In this document: piece by piece, positions 16,738-20,321 of the stretch | Position numbering within the stretch: the first letter of the stretch is position 1 | How the letters are laid out: each line of letters starts with the position of its first letter | NCBI GenBank assembly: GCA_021780935.1 | Contig: JAJXXT010000082.1 | Coordinates: forward strand, 1-20,321 | Direction of reading: 5' to 3' | DNA: 20,321 bases | Origin: Pseudomonadota bacterium | GTDB taxonomy: Bacteria; Pseudomonadota; Alphaproteobacteria; Acetobacterales; Acetobacteraceae | Notes under the pieces: generated by a model | What the model saw: the letters and a program-made list of their open reading frames with translations, nothing else | Told to the model about the DNA's origin: nothing | The model's database searches: none | Position numbers and translations under genes: made by a program

Positions 16738-18078
16738 TCAGACCGCCTGGCTATGCCGGCCTGCCTGCGCGAGACGTGTGTCGAAGAGGGCGGCGATGCT
16801 GCGCAGGAATGGACGGCCCTCTTCGCGTACGCGAATTCGCCCGTGGTCGAACACCAGCAGCCCATCGCGCTCCATGGCGCGTAGCGCCGCGGTTGGCCAG
16901 ACGAGCGGCAGGTTGTGCCGTCGCGCCACGGCGCCGAGATTGACCGACAGATCGCAGAGCAGGCGCGAAATGATTTCTCCGCGCATCCGGTCCTCCGGCG
17001 TCGGTGCGATACCGCGCGCGACCGGCAGCCGCCCCGCGTTGAGTGCCTCGCGCCAGCTCGGGACATCCGCGTGGTTCTGGATGAAACCCTGCGGCAGAGT
17101 GCCGATGGAAGACGCACCGAACCCGAGCAGGATCGACGCATCGTCGGTCGTGTAGCCCTGGAAGTTGCGGACCAGGTGACCCTCCGCCGCAGCCCGGGCG
17201 AGGCTGTCCTGCGGTCGCGCATAATGGTCCAGCCCGATGGCGACGAAGCCTGCCTCGCGCATCGTGGCATCGATCGCCGCCCGGCTCGCAAACCGCTCGA
17301 GCGCTCCCGGCAGGGCCGCTTCGGGGAGAAGCTTCTGGCGCTGGCGCATCCACGGCACATGCGCATAGCCGAACACCGCCACCCGGTCCGGCGCCAGCGC
17401 CAGGGCTCGGCGCGCGGTCTCTGCGGCTCCCGAGGGCGTCTGGTGCGGCAGCCCATACATCAGGTCGAGGTTGACCGATCGCACGCCGATGCCGCGCATG
17501 GCCGAGACGGCCGCCGCGGTCTGCGCGTGGGACTGGATGCGGCCGATCGCCTGCTGCACCTGCGGGTCGAAATCCTGCACCCCGAAGCTAGCGCGGCGCG
17601 TGCCGATGCCGGCGAGTGCTGCGATGCGATCACCGCCGAGATGGCGGGGGTCGAGTTCGACGGCGACTTCGACATTGGTATCGAGATCGAAATGTTGGCG
17701 CAGCGCGCTGTCCACCTCACGCATCGCCTTCCCCGGCAACGCGGTCGGCGTGCCTCCGCCCCAATGAATATGCGTCACTCGCCGCGGCTTGCCGAGCGCT
17801 GCCGCAACGAGGCCGATCTCCCGGACCAGGAGGTTCGCATAGGCCTGGCGGACGTCGGTCCGCCGGGCGACCGTCGTGCTGCACCCGCAATAGAGGCACA
17901 ACTCGTCGCAGAACGGCACGTGCAGGTAGATCGAGACCGGCGCGGCGGGATCCGTTGCGGCGAGCCAGGATCCATAGAGGTCCGCGTTCACCGCCGACCC
18001 GAAATGCGGCGCCGTCGGGTAGGACGTATATCTCGGGACGTCGCCGCCGTAGCGCGCGAGCAGGGTGCGGATGTCCAT
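16738..18078 (-). CDS. hemN: Oxygen-independent coproporphyrinogen III dehydrogenase
   Basis: A 446-residue radical-SAM enzyme, close to the 457 residues of E. coli HemN. The iron-sulfur ligands are in FCDELCLYCGCS: C57, C61 and C64 (CxxxCxxC), with C66 also present as in HemN. YPTAPHF (20-26), HWGGGTPT (105-112), VNLDLMYGLPHQTP and GYAHVPWM are further HemN landmarks; the latter two and the full length separate it from HemW-like proteins. It converts coproporphyrinogen III to protoporphyrinogen IX in the cytoplasm using two S-adenosylmethionines, allowing haem synthesis without oxygen. The frame is open to 18459, but the ATG at 18078 gives the conserved PRYTSYPTAPHF about 15 residues in. An FNR-type box lies 37 bp upstream, and there is no ribosome site at normal spacing. 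Confidence 0.96.
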   Translation of the reverse strand: MDIRTLLARYGGDVPRYTSYPTAPHFGSAVNADLYGSWLAATDPAAPVSIYLHVPFCDELCLYCGCSTTVARRTDVRQAYANLLVREIGLVAAALGKPRRVTHIHWGGGTPTALPGKAMREVDSALRQHFDLDTNVEVAVELDPRHLGGDRIAALAGIGTRRASFGVQDFDPQVQQAIGRIQSHAQTAAAVSAMRGIGVRSVNLDLMYGLPHQTPSGAAETARRALALAPDRVAVFGYAHVPWMRQRQKLLPEAALPGALERFASRAAIDATMREAGFVAIGLDHYARPQDSLARAAAEGHLVRNFQGYTTDDASILLGFGASSIGTLPQGFIQNHADVPSWREALNAGRLPVARGIAPTPEDRMRGEIISRLLCDLSVNLGAVARRHNLPLVWPTAALRAMERDGLLVFDHGRIRVREEGRPFLRSIAALFDTRLAQAGRHSQAV

Positions 18079-18114
18079 GGCGGATAATGATGCCTGCCTT
18101 GGGCGCGTCGCGAC

Positions 18115-18128
18115 TTGATCTGTGTCAA
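18115..18128. promoter_or_regulatory. FNR/FixK-type binding site between hemN and usp
   Basis: TTGATCTGTGTCAA matches the FNR-family consensus TTGAT-N4-ATCAA at nine of ten defined positions. It lies in the 94-bp divergent region, centred 43 bp from the hemN start codon and 51 bp from the usp start codon. FNR, FnrL, ANR and FixK activate hemN and stress-protein genes under low oxygen in many proteobacteria. The site is symmetric, so it could serve both directions. Which of these regulators the organism uses cannot be told. Confidence 0.8.
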
Positions 18129-18152
18129 CGACGCCAGACCGGTTCCTGCAAA

Positions 18153-18158
18153 GACTAT
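18153..18158 (+). promoter_or_regulatory. Candidate -10 element for usp
   Basis: GACTAT agrees with TATAAT at three positions including the A at 2, A at 5 and T at 6. A start of transcription near 18163-18165 would place the FNR box centre (18121.5) at about -42 to -43, the class II activator position. The resulting leader before the GGAGG ribosome site (18163-18167) would be very short, which weakens the call. Confidence 0.3.
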
Positions 18159-18172
18159 TCACGGAGGTCGCC

Positions 18173-18928
18173 ATGACCATCAAGGATATCGCCGTGCTGT
18201 TCGGAACCAGCGGAGGGGACGCGAAGGTTCTCGATGCCGCCGCCAGTCTCGCGGTCGCCTGGGGGGGCCGGCTTGAAGGGGCCGCTATGGCGGGAGCAGA
18301 GGAAGCGCCATGCGCTGCATTGCTCGCCGAGATCGTCCGCCGGAACGGGCTCGAGGCTGGAGCGCTCACCCCCGGAACCCGCGCAGCGAAGCTGATGCTG
18401 GCCCGCCGCTCGGATCTCATCGTGATGGGCCAGGCGGATCCGCGACGGCGCGACGCCACGACCGTCCAGGAGGAAATCGAGGCGATCCTGATGCGTGCCG
18501 GACGGCCCGTGCTGGTGGTCCCTTATGCCGGCACCTTCGCCCTGCCGGCGGCGCGCGTGATGATCGGATGGAACGCCAGCCGCGAGGCGGCGCGATCGGT
18601 CCACGACGCGATGCCGTTCATGAAACGGGCGGAGCACGTGACGCTGTTCTCGGTGGCGACCGATCCCGGTGAGGATTGGGGCGTCGATGTGGGGGCTGTC
18701 GATATGGCCGCCCACCTCGCGCATCACGGGGTGACCGTGACGCTCTCGCGCACCGTCGCTGACGGGCTACCGGAAGCCGCCGCACTGCTCAACGAGGCGG
18801 CGGATCGTGGGGCGGGCCTTTTGATCACTGGCGCCTACGGGCAGACGCCGATGCGCGAGCGCGTCCTTGGCGGCGTTACCCGCAGTTTGCTCGAGGGGAT
18901 GACCGTCCCGGTGTTGATGTCGCACTGA
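18173..18928 (+). CDS. Universal stress protein (tandem UspA domains, first one reduced)
   Basis: A 251-residue protein with two UspA-like halves. The second half (about 125-251) is well formed: ARVMIGWNASREAARSV, then LLITGAYGQTPMRERVLGGV (217-236, the ATP-loop region) and MTVPVLMSH at the end. The first half (about 1-120) has IAVLFGTSGGD, SDLIVMGQADP and GRPVLVVPYAG but appears some 25-30 residues shorter than tandem Usp relatives, which run about 280 residues. Such proteins are cytoplasmic and linked to survival of low oxygen or starvation, with no defined reaction. The ATG at 18173 is chosen over the ATG at 18122 because GGAGG sits 5 nt before it and MTIKDI is the family's usual start. 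The FNR box upstream suggests low-oxygen induction together with hemN. Confidence 0.92.
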   Translation: MTIKDIAVLFGTSGGDAKVLDAAASLAVAWGGRLEGAAMAGAEEAPCAALLAEIVRRNGLEAGALTPGTRAAKLMLARRSDLIVMGQADPRRRDATTVQEEIEAILMRAGRPVLVVPYAGTFALPAARVMIGWNASREAARSVHDAMPFMKRAEHVTLFSVATDPGEDWGVDVGAVDMAAHLAHHGVTVTLSRTVADGLPEAAALLNEAADRGAGLLITGAYGQTPMRERVLGGVTRSLLEGMTVPVLMSH

Positions 18929-18942
18929 AGCGCTGCGCAGGA

Positions 18943-18962
18943 CGGGCGAACGATCTCGCCCG
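18943..18962. terminator. Candidate bidirectional hairpin between usp and MFS genes
   Basis: CGGGCGA (18943-18949) pairs perfectly with TCGCCCG (18956-18962) around a six-base loop, giving a seven-pair GC-rich stem. It lies 15 bp after the usp stop, in the 105-bp gap between two convergent genes. There is no run of T after it on either strand, so it may not be a classical intrinsic terminator. Confidence 0.4.
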
Positions 18963-19033
18963 GGAGGGCCTTCGTCGGGGCGTCGTGCTCGATCGTTGGT
19001 CTGCCGGGGCCGGGAAGCCGCCCGGATCGCGGT

Positions 19034-20321
19034 TTACTCCTTGAGCCCTAAGCTGGCGGACGCAGCAAGGACCGCGAGGGCCGTCCCGGCAGCGAACACG
19101 GCAACGCCGCCGTGTCCCCTGCCGATGACAAGTTCCCGCGCGTAACCGGAAGCATTGGCGATCAGGCCGGCCAGTGCGGCACCGAGCGCGTAGCCGGCGT
19201 TCTGCGTCGTCGGTAGCAGCGCGGCGGCGAGGTCGCGCTCGGCTTCCGGCGCGGCCGCGACGCCGACCTGATTGAGAAAGCCCCAGCCAAGCCCGAACCC
19301 GATGCCGATGATCGCCTGGGCAGCGAGCAGCGGCAGCAGCGCGCGGTTCGGAATGGCGAGCGTCGCTAACGCGAGCCCAATTGCGGTCAGGATCGCGCCG
19401 ATTCGAATCGCGCGCACCGGCCTTACGTCGCGTGGGAGTGTAACGAGCAGCGCGGATACGCTCCACGACAGGGCCATGGTGGCGACGACGATGCCGGCGA
19501 TGACCGGCCGGTACCCCCACAGGTTCTGCACCGTGATCGGCAAGTAGACCGAGGTACTAGCTTGCCCGAGCGGCATCAGCAGCGCGACCCAGAGCACGAC
19601 GCCGAATTGCATGGTCGGGCGGAAGGCATCGCGGGGAAAAAGACGCACCGCGGCGCGGCGGTCGGCGACGACGGCCGCGACGAGCAACGCCCCCCCGCCC
19701 GCGAGCAGTGGCCAGGCAAGGCCGCTGGCGACGGCGGCCGTCGCGACGAGCATGATCCCCGAGGCAAGCAGCGCCAGACGCGACGCCGGCAGGCGTTCGC
19801 TCGTCCCTGCGGCTTTTCCGGCGGGCACAGTATCGAGCACGAGGATTGCAAATGCGGCGATCAGCGGCAGGTTCAGCAACAGCGCCGCGCGCCACGACAG
19901 CACTTCGGTCAGTATGCCGCTGGCCAGCGGCCCCGCGAGGGCACCGGCTGCCCACACCATGGCCATCGCCCCCAGGGCCTTGGGGATCAGTGGGCTCGGC
20001 AGATACTCGGCAAGCAACGCATAGGCGCAGGCGGCGATCGCTCCTTCGCCCGCGCCCTGCAGGGCCCGGCCGACCAGCACCACGCCCATCTCCGGCGCCG
20101 CTGCTGCGGCGAGCGAGCCGGCGGCGAAGCATGCCGCGCCGACGAGCATCAGCCGCCGCGTGCCCAGTCGCTGCTTGAGGAACCCGGTAGCGGCGCCGAC
20201 GACGATCGCCGCGACGAGATAAAGCGTATTCACCCAGGCAAGGAAACGCACGCCGCCGACATCGCGCACCACGGAGGGCATCGCGGTGGAAACGAGGAAG
20301 ACATTCAGCGCGTAGATCGCC
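19034..20321 (-). CDS. MFS transporter, 5' end cut by window edge
   Basis: The minus-strand frame is open from the right edge to the TAA at 19034-19036, at least 428 residues. The frame continues past the internal Met at 20281 with ALNVFLVSTAMPSVV, the usual first helix of this group, so the true start lies outside the window. The loop between helices 2 and 3 reads GFLKQRLGTRRLMLVG (MFS motif A, G-x-L-x-x-R-x-G-x-R-R), followed by VGRALQGAGEGA. About 11-12 further hydrophobic helices are visible, ending GTALAVLAASASLGLKE. This pattern fits the multidrug-type (DHA) proton-driven exporters, but the substrate is unknown. It converges on usp and is probably unrelated to it in function. Confidence 0.9.
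   Translation of the reverse strand, partial: AIYALNVFLVSTAMPSVVRDVGGVRFLAWVNTLYLVAAIVVGAATGFLKQRLGTRRLMLVGAACFAAGSLAAAAAPEMGVVLVGRALQGAGEGAIAACAYALLAEYLPSPLIPKALGAMAMVWAAGALAGPLASGILTEVLSWRAALLLNLPLIAAFAILVLDTVPAGKAAGTSERLPASRLALLASGIMLVATAAVASGLAWPLLAGGGALLVAAVVADRRAAVRLFPRDAFRPTMQFGVVLWVALLMPLGQASTSVYLPITVQNLWGYRPVIAGIVVATMALSWSVSALLVTLPRDVRPVRAIRIGAILTAIGLALATLAIPNRALLPLLAAQAIIGIGFGLGWGFLNQVGVAAAPEAERDLAAALLPTTQNAGYALGAALAGLIANASGYARELVIGRGHGGVAVFAAGTALAVLAASASLGLKE

Noticed and set aside
18123..18128. TTGACA on the minus strand as a -35 element for hemN
   Set aside because: It is part of the FNR-type palindrome, and no -10-like sequence lies 16-18 bp further on. The FNR reading explains the sequence better.
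18079..18459. Longer N-terminus for hemN up to 18459
   Set aside because: The extra 127 residues have no HemN similarity, run antisense through usp and cross the FNR box. The ATG at 18078 fits the family.
1..20321. tRNA or rRNA genes, CRISPR arrays, insertion sequences, attachment sites, long direct repeats
   Set aside because: I looked on both strands and saw no transposase or integrase frame, no regularly spaced repeat and no RNA gene. The window is almost fully covered by protein genes.

Overview
This 20.3 kb window is gene-dense, strongly GC-rich bacterial chromosome. The GC-biased codons, overlapping start/stop codons, an FNR-type box beside hemN and the gene families suggest an alphaproteobacterium, possibly of the Rhodospirillales/Acetobacteraceae. 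That placement is an inference from composition and content; there is no rRNA to confirm it. I see no tRNA, rRNA, CRISPR array, insertion sequence or prophage, and no stretch over 300 bases without a gene. Seventeen of the eighteen intergenic or boundary regions are under about 115 bp or overlap.

Left part, minus strand (about 6970 down to the left edge): a six-gene run reading, in transcription order, a short Hsp70-like ATPase, an acyl-CoA dehydrogenase pair resembling pimeloyl-CoA dehydrogenase large and small subunits, an SDR oxidoreductase, a GMC-family flavin oxidoreductase, and an M81 (MlrC-type) metallopeptidase cut by the window edge. Overlaps or short gaps (11 nt overlap, 34 nt gap, 4 nt overlap, 14 nt gap, 78 nt gap) suggest one operon. 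Its likely job is oxidation of a CoA-activated acid together with alcohol oxidation; the substrate is unknown.

Middle, plus strand (7084-11052): a nitronate monooxygenase-like flavoprotein, a second SDR, a TPR/glycosyltransferase-like protein and an EamA-type exporter, each joined to the next by a 4-nt ATGA or GTGA overlap. This unit diverges from the first across 113 bp.

Then come an Nramp-family metal transporter (11156-12415), preceded by a 23-bp near-perfect palindrome that looks like a Fur-family operator, and a coupled set of peptide-type ABC importer genes (binding protein, two permeases) ending in a SIS-domain sugar-phosphate isomerase/deaminase (12482-16732). No ATPase subunit for this importer is in the window.

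Right part: hemN (minus) and a universal stress protein gene (plus) diverge from a 94-bp region holding an FNR/FixK-type box, pointing to low-oxygen induction of both. An MFS transporter on the minus strand runs off the right edge.

Most genes are recognisable members of known families. The points most worth a second look are the complementary active-site residues split between the two acyl-CoA dehydrogenases, the single-domain Hsp70 heading that catabolic operon, the altered motifs in the Nramp protein with its operator, the changed nucleotide-sugar motif in the TPR/glycosyltransferase protein, and the shared FNR box with a possibly leaderless hemN. I did not find a convincing wholly new system.
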